A stretch of DNA of 8,015 bases from Thermomicrobiaceae bacterium (lineage in GTDB: Bacteria > Chloroflexota > Chloroflexia > Thermomicrobiales > Thermomicrobiaceae). The notes under the pieces were generated by a model that worked only from the letters and a program-made list of their open reading frames with translations, did no database searches and was not told the origin of the DNA. The DNA is taken from contig SKKR01000371.1 of NCBI GenBank assembly GCA_007123655.1, forward strand, positions 1 to 8,015, given 5' to 3'. The position numbers were made by a program, and so were the translations under genes. Shown here in pieces: positions 1 to 5,985 of this stretch (position 1 is its first letter; each line of letters opens with the position of its first letter).

Positions 1-576
1 GGCGGTGATCGTCTCGGGGTCCGGGGCGGGGCGACCTCCGGTTGCCGCAGGAATGTACTCCGGAATCTCCGCTTCTTCCCACGCCGTGTCGCCCGGGAAC
101 TCGAGGTAGACAGGACCCGGTTGACCGCTTGTGGCGATGGTCACGGCGCGCCGGACCGCCCACCCTGCGCGTTCCGGTTTTTCAATGGTGTGCGCCCACT
201 TGGTAATCGGCCGCATTAGCGATACATGATCGCCCTCTTGAAATGCGCCCATCCCCGTGGTGCTCATGGGAGAACGGGTGCCGATTGCGATCATCGGCGT
301 GCAACCGGAGAACGCTTCGAGAACCCCGGTGGTGAGGTTGGTTACACCGGGTCCGGGGCACCCATAACATGCCGCGAGTTTGCCGGAAACGCGATGATAC
401 GCCATTGCCATGAATGCGCCACTGGTCTCGTGCCGGACCAGCACCGGTTCGGGCCCGCCCAGTTTGTGAATGGCGTTGTAGAGGTGGAGTCCGTCGCCCG
501 GCAAGCCGAAGACATAGGGTACTCCCTCCGCCTGCAGTGCCTGAACCAGCGCTTCCCAGCCGGTCATGCGAGCCAT
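1..576 (-). CDS. Thiamine-diphosphate-dependent enzyme, acetolactate-synthase-like, N-terminal part (cut by window edge)
   Basis: The frame is open from an ATG at 576 down to base 1, giving 192 residues of an expected 540-600. This is the PYR domain of a ThDP enzyme. It shows FGLPGDG (residues 23-29), the catalytic glutamate E50 in RHETSG that activates the ThDP aminopyrimidine ring, PGPGVTN (74-80), GAFQEGD (110-116) and GPVYLEFPGD (154-163). The family cuts or joins carbon-carbon bonds next to a keto group. The ThDP/Mg-binding C-terminal domain lies outside the window, so the reaction cannot be assigned. The start overlaps the upstream isomerase stop as TAATG, and GGGAG precedes it, so translational coupling is likely. 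A second Met at residue 4 is a possible alternative start. The N-terminus lacks the extra segment typical of IolD, so a generic acetolactate-synthase-like or oxo-acid decarboxylase-like enzyme is favoured. Confidence 0.9.
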   Translation of the reverse strand, partial: MARMTGWEALVQALQAEGVPYVFGLPGDGLHLYNAIHKLGGPEPVLVRHETSGAFMAMAYHRVSGKLAACYGCPGPGVTNLTTGVLEAFSGCTPMIAIGTRSPMSTTGMGAFQEGDHVSLMRPITKWAHTIEKPERAGWAVRRAVTIATSGQPGPVYLEFPGDTAWEEAEIPEYIPAATGGRPAPDPETITA

Positions 577-1397
577 TACTTACTGCTCCCGTCCAGTACG
601 CCGATCTTGCGCAGGTGGTCAGCGGAGGTCCGCGCGGCTGCCAGGCATTCCTGATAGGACGGCCAGCCGTTCTCGTCAAATTCGACCTCTGCACTGATTG
701 GCCCGGTGAATCCCGCTTCCTTGCATTGCTCGATGAGACTGGCGAGCGGAATCTCCCCCGTGCCGAGTGCCGGGAAATGGAAGACCTTCTCCCCGCCGAT
801 CTTGTCTTTCAAGTGGAAGTGGACCATCTGTGGCAGCGCGTGCTCGATGTCTTCTGTCGGGTCCGCCCCCGCGTAGTAGATGACGTTCCCGGGGTCATAG
901 TTGAAACCCACCAGGCCGGGACGATTGATGCGGTCAAGGACGGCCAGTCCCGCTTTTGCGGTCGGAATCAGGTTACTGTCGGTTTCCAGGCCGATCGTCA
1001 GTCCCCGCGCTTCGGCGTAATCGCAGATCTCGTCCATGTGTTGATAGAAGCGTTCGACATCCTCGTCAGACTCAGTCTCCCCCGAGTTCGTGTTGACGAT
1101 CTTCACGCCCAGTTTGACCGCGATGTCCATCACCTTCTTGAAACGTTCCTTCCCATCGACGGTGTGGAGTGGCGCATGACCACTGAGACTGACGACGGTG
1201 AGCCCGAGTTCATCCAGCTTGCGCTGGATTCGTGAGATTTCGGCGTCGTCTGCCGTGTCCGCGTCGATATGCTCGAACCAGCCTTTGACTGCGCCGATCT
1301 CGACGTGCTTGTAACCGACTTCTGCCAGACCTTCGAGCGCCTGATCCACCGAATACGGCGCGAAGACGATCGTGGAACCAAGTATCGTGTTCGCCAT
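576..1397 (-). CDS. Sugar phosphate isomerase/epimerase, xylose-isomerase-like TIM barrel (paralogue 1)
   Basis: A complete 273-residue protein of the xylose-isomerase-like TIM-barrel (AP endonuclease 2) superfamily, at normal length. These cytosolic enzymes isomerise, epimerise or dehydrate sugars and cyclitols using a divalent metal. Likely metal and catalytic residues are E138 in GLETD, D168 in NYDPGN, H193 and H195 in HFHLKD, and E237 or E239 near the C-terminus. A conserved KDKIGG...FPALGTGEI block spans about 197-216. The ATG at 1397 follows a purine tract (GAGAGGAAGAGGG), 21 bases after the alpha/beta hydrolase stop. The TAA stop shares one base with the next gene's ATG. It is clearly related to the isomerase at 4702-5520, but the residues after the E138 glutamate differ (TDSN here, IHGH there), suggesting different substrates or steps. 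The exact substrate is not recognisable. Confidence 0.92.
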   Translation of the reverse strand: MANTILGSTIVFAPYSVDQALEGLAEVGYKHVEIGAVKGWFEHIDADTADDAEISRIQRKLDELGLTVVSLSGHAPLHTVDGKERFKKVMDIAVKLGVKIVNTNSGETESDEDVERFYQHMDEICDYAEARGLTIGLETDSNLIPTAKAGLAVLDRINRPGLVGFNYDPGNVIYYAGADPTEDIEHALPQMVHFHLKDKIGGEKVFHFPALGTGEIPLASLIEQCKEAGFTGPISAEVEFDENGWPSYQECLAAARTSADHLRKIGVLDGSSK

Positions 1398-1418
1398 TTC
1401 CCTCTTCCTCTCCGAACA

Positions 1419-2213
1419 TCATCGCTCGCGAATGAATCCGAGTACCGCTTCATTGAATTCGTCTGTTGCCTCCCAGAACATGCCGTGTCCGGCCTCAGGG
1501 ATGACCGTCAGCATTGCCCCGGGGATCGCCGATACCAGTTCCCGTGAGAACCGCAAGGGGATGAAGATGTCTTCCTCTCCACAGATGACGTGCGTTGGCG
1601 CGGAGATCTGGCCAAGTTCGTCACGCGCATCGTGGTTGATGGCGGCCTGAGACTGCCGCCGGTACATCTCCGTTGATTGCGGGTTCGGAGCGTTTCTCAC
1701 TGTGCGCTTCAACCCCTCGATCGCTTCCTGGTCCTGGTAGAAGCGATGCGTGAACACCCACGGCCAGTGAGCACGAGCCCATTCAGCCGGACCGAGCGCG
1801 GCGAAGATGTTCTCCCAGGTAAGGAGCAGTTCCTTGAGCCAGGGATCGGTGGAAGGCCAGCTGCACACCAGCGTCAGGGTGCGCACACGATCCGGATAGT
1901 TGATCGCCATCTCCTGTGCGATTGATCCGCCCATGGATGCGCCAACGATATGGGCGCGGTCGATCCCCAGGCTTTCCATCAGTCCCACTGTGTCATCGGC
2001 GAACTGGCGGCCTGTGTAGTCGTGAGTGCTTGGTCCAGTCTCGCCGACATCGCGATTGTCGAACGTGATCGTTCTGAACTCCCGCGCCAATGCGGGCACC
2101 TGGAGATGCCAGGCGGACCGGTCCGCCCCGAGACCATTGATCATGATGATGGGGTTGCCGGTACCCGTGTCGTCATACGCGATCGAAAGCCCGTTTACTT
2201 CCGCCCTGGCCAT
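1419..2213 (-). CDS. Alpha/beta hydrolase, possibly a lactonase or esterase
   Basis: A complete 264-residue alpha/beta hydrolase, a typical length for single-domain members. The nucleophile elbow is GASMGG with S93. The acid is probably D215 in GEEDIF, and the base is H243 in AGHGMF. The oxyanion-hole stretch is NGLGADRSAW (residues 26-35), where Asn replaces the usual His of the HG motif. FDNRDVGETGPS (51-62) is the conserved strand-turn seen in 3-oxoadipate enol-lactonase and related hydrolases. There is no signal peptide, so it should be cytosolic. The start ATG follows a strong GAGGGAGAGGGG tract. It sits between the M20 enzyme (45-base gap) and the second isomerase (21-base gap). Beside a Gfo/Idh dehydrogenase, opening of a sugar lactone is a sensible but unproven role. 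Other ester, thioester or carbon-carbon bond hydrolysis is equally possible from sequence. Confidence 0.9.
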   Translation of the reverse strand: MARAEVNGLSIAYDDTGTGNPIIMINGLGADRSAWHLQVPALAREFRTITFDNRDVGETGPSTHDYTGRQFADDTVGLMESLGIDRAHIVGASMGGSIAQEMAINYPDRVRTLTLVCSWPSTDPWLKELLLTWENIFAALGPAEWARAHWPWVFTHRFYQDQEAIEGLKRTVRNAPNPQSTEMYRRQSQAAINHDARDELGQISAPTHVICGEEDIFIPLRFSRELVSAIPGAMLTVIPEAGHGMFWEATDEFNEAVLGFIRER

Positions 2214-2230
2214 GCCCCTCTCCCTCAGTC

Positions 2231-2249
2231 GGGTTCGATGAATCGACCC
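2231..2249 (-). other. Small hairpin between the M20 and alpha/beta hydrolase genes
   Basis: In the 45-base gap, GGGTCGA pairs with TCGAACCC around a 4-base loop: seven pairs with one bulged base. It lies just upstream of the ribosome binding site of the alpha/beta hydrolase. There is no following T-run on the transcribed strand, so it is not an intrinsic terminator. It may be chance in GC-rich DNA. Confidence 0.35.
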
Positions 2250-2258
2250 TGCTCGCTG

Positions 2259-3563
2259 TTACTGTTCATCGACTCCACACCAGTCGATCGCAAGAATGGC
2301 GAAGACCTTGCAGGCCTTGATGAGTTCTTCGACCGGGATGTACTCGTTCGTGCCGTGAATGCCCCAGGTTGGGTCGCCAGGACCGAAGCAGAGCGATGGC
2401 TGGCCCTTCGGGAACCAGAAGTTCGCATCGCACACCCAGGGAGACGTTGCCGTCTCCGGGGTGAATCCAAGCACCGCTTCGGTCGTGGACGCGATGGTTT
2501 CGACCCCGGGATGATCCCATTCCATGTTGACCGGTTCTTTCAGCAATCCCATGAAAGGAATCTCGACCTCCGGAGGGTGCTCGGATAGCCAGCTGTCTCC
2601 AGCCGTAACCCGGTCGATGGCAGCCTGGAGTTCACTGATGACGTCGTTGGACGTCAGGTCCGGGTTGTAAAGGAGTGATCCCGTTGCCTCACAGGAGTCA
2701 GGGATCGAGGTGAACGACGCTCCCCCGCTGATCGTGTTGATGTTCACGAACTGCCCACCGGGGCTGACCGCGGGATGGCTTCGGTGAAGTGCCCAGTCGC
2801 GCTCCAGGTCAAGGATGGCGAGTTGATACTTCAGCATCTTGTCAATCGCGCTGATTCCGGGCCGTTCCACTCCGTGCGGAAGCGGCTGGGCAACCATGTA
2901 GCGATTGGCAATGTGTGTGGACTTGCCATGGGTCATGAGCCGGAAGTAGATCTCTCCTTTGAGAGTCGGGTAGGTCTTGAAGTTCGTCGGCTCCGGAAAG
3001 ATCGCCAGGTCGCTTGTCCAGCCGCGCTCCAGGACCGTGTCGCATCCGATCTCATGCTGGCCGCTCTCCTCGCCCGACGCCTGCGCAAGGATCAGGTCGC
3101 CCGCAAGCCTGACGCCGCTCTCATGAAGGATTTTGGCCGCCATCATGTAGGCGGCGATCGCTCCCTTCATGTCACTGGTTCCCCGGCCGCGAAGATTGCC
3201 ATCCTGGATGTCACCGCTAAACGGTCCGCCAAGCGTCCATTGCTCGCGCTGGTCGGGCGTTACCGGAACGACATCCATGTGGCCGGAAAAGGTGAGACTG
3301 CGGCCGTTGCCGGATCCACGCCGGCGCCCGACGAAGTTCGGCCGGTCCGGGTCATCGGCCCAGAAGTCAATGTCATCCACGCTGCCGGTCCGCTCGAGCC
3401 AGTCACGCAGCCATTCCTGCGCTTCGCGTTCTCCCGCGGCGCCTGGCTCGAGATCCGGATTGACAGATGGTTGACGCACCATGGTCGCCGCGAGGTCGAT
3501 AATCTCGTCCCGGTGCTTCTCTACGCTTTCCAGAACGTTTCGTTTGATGTCCTCAGTGCTCAT
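2259..3563 (-). CDS. M20-family metallo-hydrolase (ArgE/DapE/carboxypeptidase-like deacylase)
   Basis: A complete 434-residue M20 enzyme at family length. These are usually two-zinc enzymes that hydrolyse amide bonds in N-acyl amino acids, small peptides or carbamoyl compounds. The visible metal and catalytic set is complete: H95 and D97 in SGHMDVVPV, bridging D131 in GRGTSDMKG, E165 (general base) and E166 in ASGEESG, E191 in FPEP, and H403 in GIHGTNEYIP. The lid/dimerisation domain lies between about 200 and 320. No signal peptide is seen, so it should be cytosolic. The ATG follows AGGGGAAGGA. It comes 103 bases after the oxidoreductase stop, the second-largest gap in the window, and 45 bases before the hydrolase. 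In this setting it may remove an acyl or amino-acid group from the imported compound. That role is inference, and the family is too broad to name a substrate. Confidence 0.93.
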   Translation of the reverse strand: MSTEDIKRNVLESVEKHRDEIIDLAATMVRQPSVNPDLEPGAAGEREAQEWLRDWLERTGSVDDIDFWADDPDRPNFVGRRRGSGNGRSLTFSGHMDVVPVTPDQREQWTLGGPFSGDIQDGNLRGRGTSDMKGAIAAYMMAAKILHESGVRLAGDLILAQASGEESGQHEIGCDTVLERGWTSDLAIFPEPTNFKTYPTLKGEIYFRLMTHGKSTHIANRYMVAQPLPHGVERPGISAIDKMLKYQLAILDLERDWALHRSHPAVSPGGQFVNINTISGGASFTSIPDSCEATGSLLYNPDLTSNDVISELQAAIDRVTAGDSWLSEHPPEVEIPFMGLLKEPVNMEWDHPGVETIASTTEAVLGFTPETATSPWVCDANFWFPKGQPSLCFGPGDPTWGIHGTNEYIPVEELIKACKVFAILAIDWCGVDEQ

Positions 3564-3615
3564 CGAATCCTTCCCCTGTCACCGGCGGCGGCGTCGCGTC
3601 GTGGCAGGCAGTACA

Positions 3616-3654
3616 GGCGGAGCGACGACTGGGAGTCGCCCGGTGTGATCCGCC
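3616..3654 (-). other. Two-tier hairpin between the oxidoreductase and M20 genes
   Basis: In the 103-base gap, GGCGGA at one end pairs with TCCGCC at the other. Inside this, GCGAC pairs with GTCGC around an 8-base loop, with a 9-base bulge on one side. That gives 11 pairs in two tiers. No T-run follows on the transcribed strand, so a standard intrinsic terminator is unlikely. A processing or stability structure is possible. The rest of the gap holds only the M20 ribosome binding site as far as I can see. Confidence 0.4.
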
Positions 3655-3666
3655 GCGGCGCTACGG

Positions 3667-4671
3667 TCAGAGATTGACGCAGTTTCCGGTTTGCATCGAT
3701 TCGCGAGCGGCAAGTGCCACCCGGATGGCCTGCAGGCCCTGTTCCGGCGTCGCGCGCTCGGGTTTGGAACCGTTCCTGACGCACTCCACGAAGTACGTGA
3801 TCTGCGCCTGATACGGGTCTTCCTGCGCCGCGCTGAGCGGCTCGGGGTCCCCTTTGGCGGGATACAGAACCAGGCCGCTGTCCGGTGAAGATCCCATCTC
3901 GACGCTGCGCCCCCCGGCCTGGAAGTTGTATTCGATGCAACCGTCCTCACAGAGCACGCGCAGCGCAGAGCTAAAGGGGTAGGAATCCGGCATCATCATG
4001 CTGCCTTCCGCAGTGGCAGTTGCTCTGCCGTAGCCGACTGTGATGAGTCCGTGGTCCCAACCACCCGTCTTTGGGCTCTGGATGCCTCCAGCAAAGACGG
4101 TTTTCGGTGTTCCGAATATCCAGTTCAGGATATCGAGGTCGTGCACTTGCAGATCGATGACAGCTCCGCCGGTGATACTCGCGTTGAGAAACATGTCACT
4201 CCACGCCGGAAGCGGCGAGCGCCGCGAGGCAAAGCCGCTCAGCGGTGTCCCGAGTTGCCCTTGAGCGACTATGCGCTGGAGTTCAACGTACTCCGGCCAG
4301 AATCGGATCACGTGTCCCGCCATGACGACGCGGTCACTCCGTTCCGCGGCGTCAACGATCCGCTGGCCTTCCTCTTCACTACCGGCTATCGGTTTCTCGA
4401 CCAGAACATGCTTTCCGTGTTCCAGCAGCTTCTCGGTTGCATCCGGATGCTGGGGAGTCGGCAGGCATACGCTGACAGCATCGATGGTGTCGTCGTTGAG
4501 AATGTCCTCCAGGTTGTCGGTCCAGGTCGTCCCGAGTTCGCTTGCGAGCGGTTCGGCGCGTTCCGCGGTCCTTGCGTAGACTTTCGCGACCTCAACGTCC
4601 GGCAGTGCGGCGTAGCAGCGGGCATGCATGCCGCCCATAAACCCGGCTCCGAGAACGCCAACCCGTACCAT
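3667..4671 (-). CDS. Gfo/Idh/MocA-family NAD(P)-dependent oxidoreductase
   Basis: A complete 334-residue oxidoreductase at normal family length. The N-terminal Rossmann fold starts with GVLGAGFMG (residues 5-13), the dinucleotide-binding glycine motif. EKP at 92-94 supplies the conserved lysine K93. The second domain carries GGAVIDLQVHDLD (168-180), whose D173 and H177 match the Lys-Asp-His set known from inositol dehydrogenase and related enzymes. These act in the cytosol and oxidise or reduce a hydroxyl/keto group on sugars, cyclitols or derivatives. The ATG follows GGGAGGAG, 30 bases after the stop of the isomerase at 4702-5520. A TGA stop ends the gene. The dehydrogenase could produce the keto-sugar or lactone used by its neighbours. 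The precise substrate and NAD/NADP choice cannot be read from the motifs. Confidence 0.94.
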   Translation of the reverse strand: MVRVGVLGAGFMGGMHARCYAALPDVEVAKVYARTAERAEPLASELGTTWTDNLEDILNDDTIDAVSVCLPTPQHPDATEKLLEHGKHVLVEKPIAGSEEEGQRIVDAAERSDRVVMAGHVIRFWPEYVELQRIVAQGQLGTPLSGFASRRSPLPAWSDMFLNASITGGAVIDLQVHDLDILNWIFGTPKTVFAGGIQSPKTGGWDHGLITVGYGRATATAEGSMMMPDSYPFSSALRVLCEDGCIEYNFQAGGRSVEMGSSPDSGLVLYPAKGDPEPLSAAQEDPYQAQITYFVECVRNGSKPERATPEQGLQAIRVALAARESMQTGNCVNL

Positions 4672-4701
4672 AGTCCATCTCCTCCCTCAGTTCGAGGCGC
4701 G

Positions 4702-5520
4702 TTAGGCCGGGATATACCGACGCAGAAACTCGTACGACTGCTTCATGGCGGCGTTGACGTCTTCCAAGGGTGGCCACGGTTCTCCCTGGAACTCGATCTC
4801 CACGCTCAGGGGGCCCGTGTAATCGGACGCGTTGATTGATGCGAAGATGCGGTCCCAGTTGATTTCCCCGGTTCCGACCGCGGGGAAGTTCCAGACTCCG
4901 AATCCGCCGATCTGATCCTTGATGTGGATGTGACCAGTGTAGGGCAACGCAGCGTCGATATCCTCGTGCGCGTCGACGCCACCGTAGTGGATAGCGTTCC
5001 CGGGGTCGTAGTTCAACAGCACGTTGTCTCGCCCGATATCTTTGATGAGCTGAGCCCCCGCTTTCCCGCTCGGCAGGATATGACCGTGGATCTCAAGGCA
5101 GACCTTGAGCCCACGCTTGGCCGCGTCGTCCGCGACGGTGTCCACACGTTCAAGAAACGCTTTGCGGAGCGCTTCCACGTCTTCCTCTCCCGGGTGGAGT
5201 TCCCCGCCGGTTCCGGTATTCACAATGGAGAGGCCGAATGTCTGGGCGAGGTCCATCGCCTTCCGGAACTGGTCCACGCCGGCATCCGTTGCCAGGTCTG
5301 AATGCCCGCTCAGACTTACCGGTTCCAGTCCATTCCGAGCCAGCAAATCCTTGATCCGCGTGATTTCCTTTTCATCGGCGTCGAGCGAGACATGCTCGGT
5401 CCAGCCGCGTACGGCTGTGAGTTCGATACTCTTGAACCCGGCGCCAGCGATCCCTTCGACTGCTTCTTCCATTGAGTAGCTGTGGTACGAGTTGGTCAGT
5501 GCGGCAAGTCGGTCAGCCAT
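4702..5520 (-). CDS. Sugar phosphate isomerase/epimerase, xylose-isomerase-like TIM barrel (paralogue 2)
   Basis: A complete 272-residue xylose-isomerase-like TIM-barrel protein, almost the same length as the paralogue at 576-1397. Probable metal ligands are E143 in CLEIHGH, D172 in NYDPGN, H197 and H199 in HIHIKD, and E241 or E243 in VEIEF. Between residues 169 and 220, 32 of 52 positions are identical to paralogue 1 in an ungapped by-eye alignment. The VSLSGH segment near residues 68-73 and the GW.EH segment near 39-43 are also shared. The start ATG follows GGAAGGGGA, and the gap to the upstream VOC gene is 32 bases. Members act in the cytosol as isomerases, epimerases or dehydratases on sugars, keto-sugars or inosose-like compounds. 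Its position next to the Gfo/Idh enzyme suggests it acts on the product or precursor of that oxidation. A specific activity cannot be assigned. Confidence 0.92.
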   Translation of the reverse strand: MADRLAALTNSYHSYSMEEAVEGIAGAGFKSIELTAVRGWTEHVSLDADEKEITRIKDLLARNGLEPVSLSGHSDLATDAGVDQFRKAMDLAQTFGLSIVNTGTGGELHPGEEDVEALRKAFLERVDTVADDAAKRGLKVCLEIHGHILPSGKAGAQLIKDIGRDNVLLNYDPGNAIHYGGVDAHEDIDAALPYTGHIHIKDQIGGFGVWNFPAVGTGEINWDRIFASINASDYTGPLSVEIEFQGEPWPPLEDVNAAMKQSYEFLRRYIPA

Positions 5521-5552
5521 TCCGTTCCCCTTCCGCGATGTGCGATCTGTAG

Positions 5553-5888
5553 CTATCCGTCGAACCAGGCGTAGCCCGGCTTGAACTCCATGAATTCGTA
5601 GACCAGACCGTTCTTGACGATGAACGCGACTCGCGCGAATTCGCCGACTTGAAACGGTTCGATCACCACCTCTTCACCCTCCAGATGGGGCTCCAGCTTG
5701 TCGACTTTGAAGGCGACATGAGGGGTGTTCTTGACGACGTCCGGGACCTGGCTGTCCGGCTCGTACCGCAGCCACTCGATGCGGTTCGGATGATCACGCG
5801 GGTCGGTGACCCAGCACTTGCTATCGGCAACGAAGTCCTCTTTGGGCTGTTTCTCCCAGGCGCGAAGGCCGACGTGGTGAAACTCCAT
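5553..5888 (-). CDS. Small VOC/glyoxalase-like protein
   Basis: A complete 111-residue protein that looks like one vicinal-oxygen-chelate (glyoxalase/bleomycin resistance) module. It opens with the typical MEFHHVGLR. PHVAFKVDKLEPHLEG (56-71) holds the mid-protein histidine H57 at the start of the second half. YEFMEF (97-102) gives the C-terminal glutamate. H4 or H5, H57 and E98 or E101 are the likely metal ligands. IEWLRYEPDS (37-46) is a distinctive central segment. VOC proteins use a metal to isomerise, epimerise, hydrolyse or oxidise small substrates. The start follows AGAGGAGA, with a hairpin just upstream. It is 97 bases after the binding-protein gene and 32 bases before the TIM-barrel isomerase. 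The shape and the His/His/Glu pattern support the family; the reaction is unknown. One module usually needs to dimerise to form the active site. Confidence 0.75.
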   Translation of the reverse strand: MEFHHVGLRAWEKQPKEDFVADSKCWVTDPRDHPNRIEWLRYEPDSQVPDVVKNTPHVAFKVDKLEPHLEGEEVVIEPFQVGEFARVAFIVKNGLVYEFMEFKPGYAWFDG

Positions 5889-5902
5889 GGCATGTCTCCT
5901 CT

Positions 5903-5935
5903 TCCCGGCCCGTGCATTCAGCGCACAGGCCGGGA
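5903..5935 (-). promoter_or_regulatory. Strong hairpin between the binding-protein gene and the VOC gene
   Basis: A perfect 8-base inverted repeat (TCCCGGCC / GGCCGGGA) encloses, after one mismatch, a further 4-pair stem (GTGC/GCAC) with a 7-base loop. The 3' arm on the transcript ends at the ribosome binding site of the VOC gene. No T-run follows, so it is not a standard intrinsic terminator. It fits an mRNA-stabilising or attenuating structure, like those that raise binding-protein levels over downstream genes in other transport operons. That function is inference. Confidence 0.6.
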
Positions 5936-5970
5936 GTCTCGAACGTGTGGGCGAAGATCGCTAGCTGGAA

Positions 5971-5985
5971 CCGGCGTTTTGCCGG
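5971..5985 (-). other. Short hairpin directly after the binding-protein stop codon
   Basis: CCGGC and GCCGG form a 5-pair stem with a 5-base loop, immediately next to the TAG stop at 5986-5988. No clear T-run follows on the transcript. Together with the stronger hairpin at 5903-5935 it gives two stem-loops in a 97-base gap. On its own it is short enough to be chance. Confidence 0.35.

Noticed and set aside
182..694. Minus-strand open frame of 170 residues overlapping the left-edge gene
   Set aside because: It is in a different frame from the ThDP enzyme, which carries the PYR-domain motifs and a coupled start. The alternative reading is low-complexity Arg/Gly-rich.
414..1235. Long plus-strand open frame opposite the isomerase (273 residues)
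   Set aside because: It lies antisense to a well-supported isomerase gene, has no recognisable motif and is Arg/Pro-rich like other GC-driven shadow frames.
2775..3677. Plus-strand open frame of 300 residues opposite the M20 gene
   Set aside because: The minus strand has a complete M20 active-site set. The plus-strand reading shows no domain and has no convincing ribosome binding site.
4051..4839. Plus-strand open frame of 262 residues opposite the oxidoreductase
   Set aside because: It is antisense to a gene with all Gfo/Idh motifs and crosses into the next gene's region; no family signal was seen.
1..5520. Assignment as a myo-inositol catabolic (iol) operon
   Set aside because: IolG-, IolE/IolI- and IolD-like families are present at superfamily level. 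However, the ThDP protein lacks the IolD-type N-terminal region, and no IolB, IolC or IolJ is visible. The M20 and VOC genes do not fit.
5903..5935. Intrinsic transcription terminator
   Set aside because: The stem is strong, but purine-rich AGAGGAGA follows on the transcript instead of a U-tract, and the next gene starts at once.
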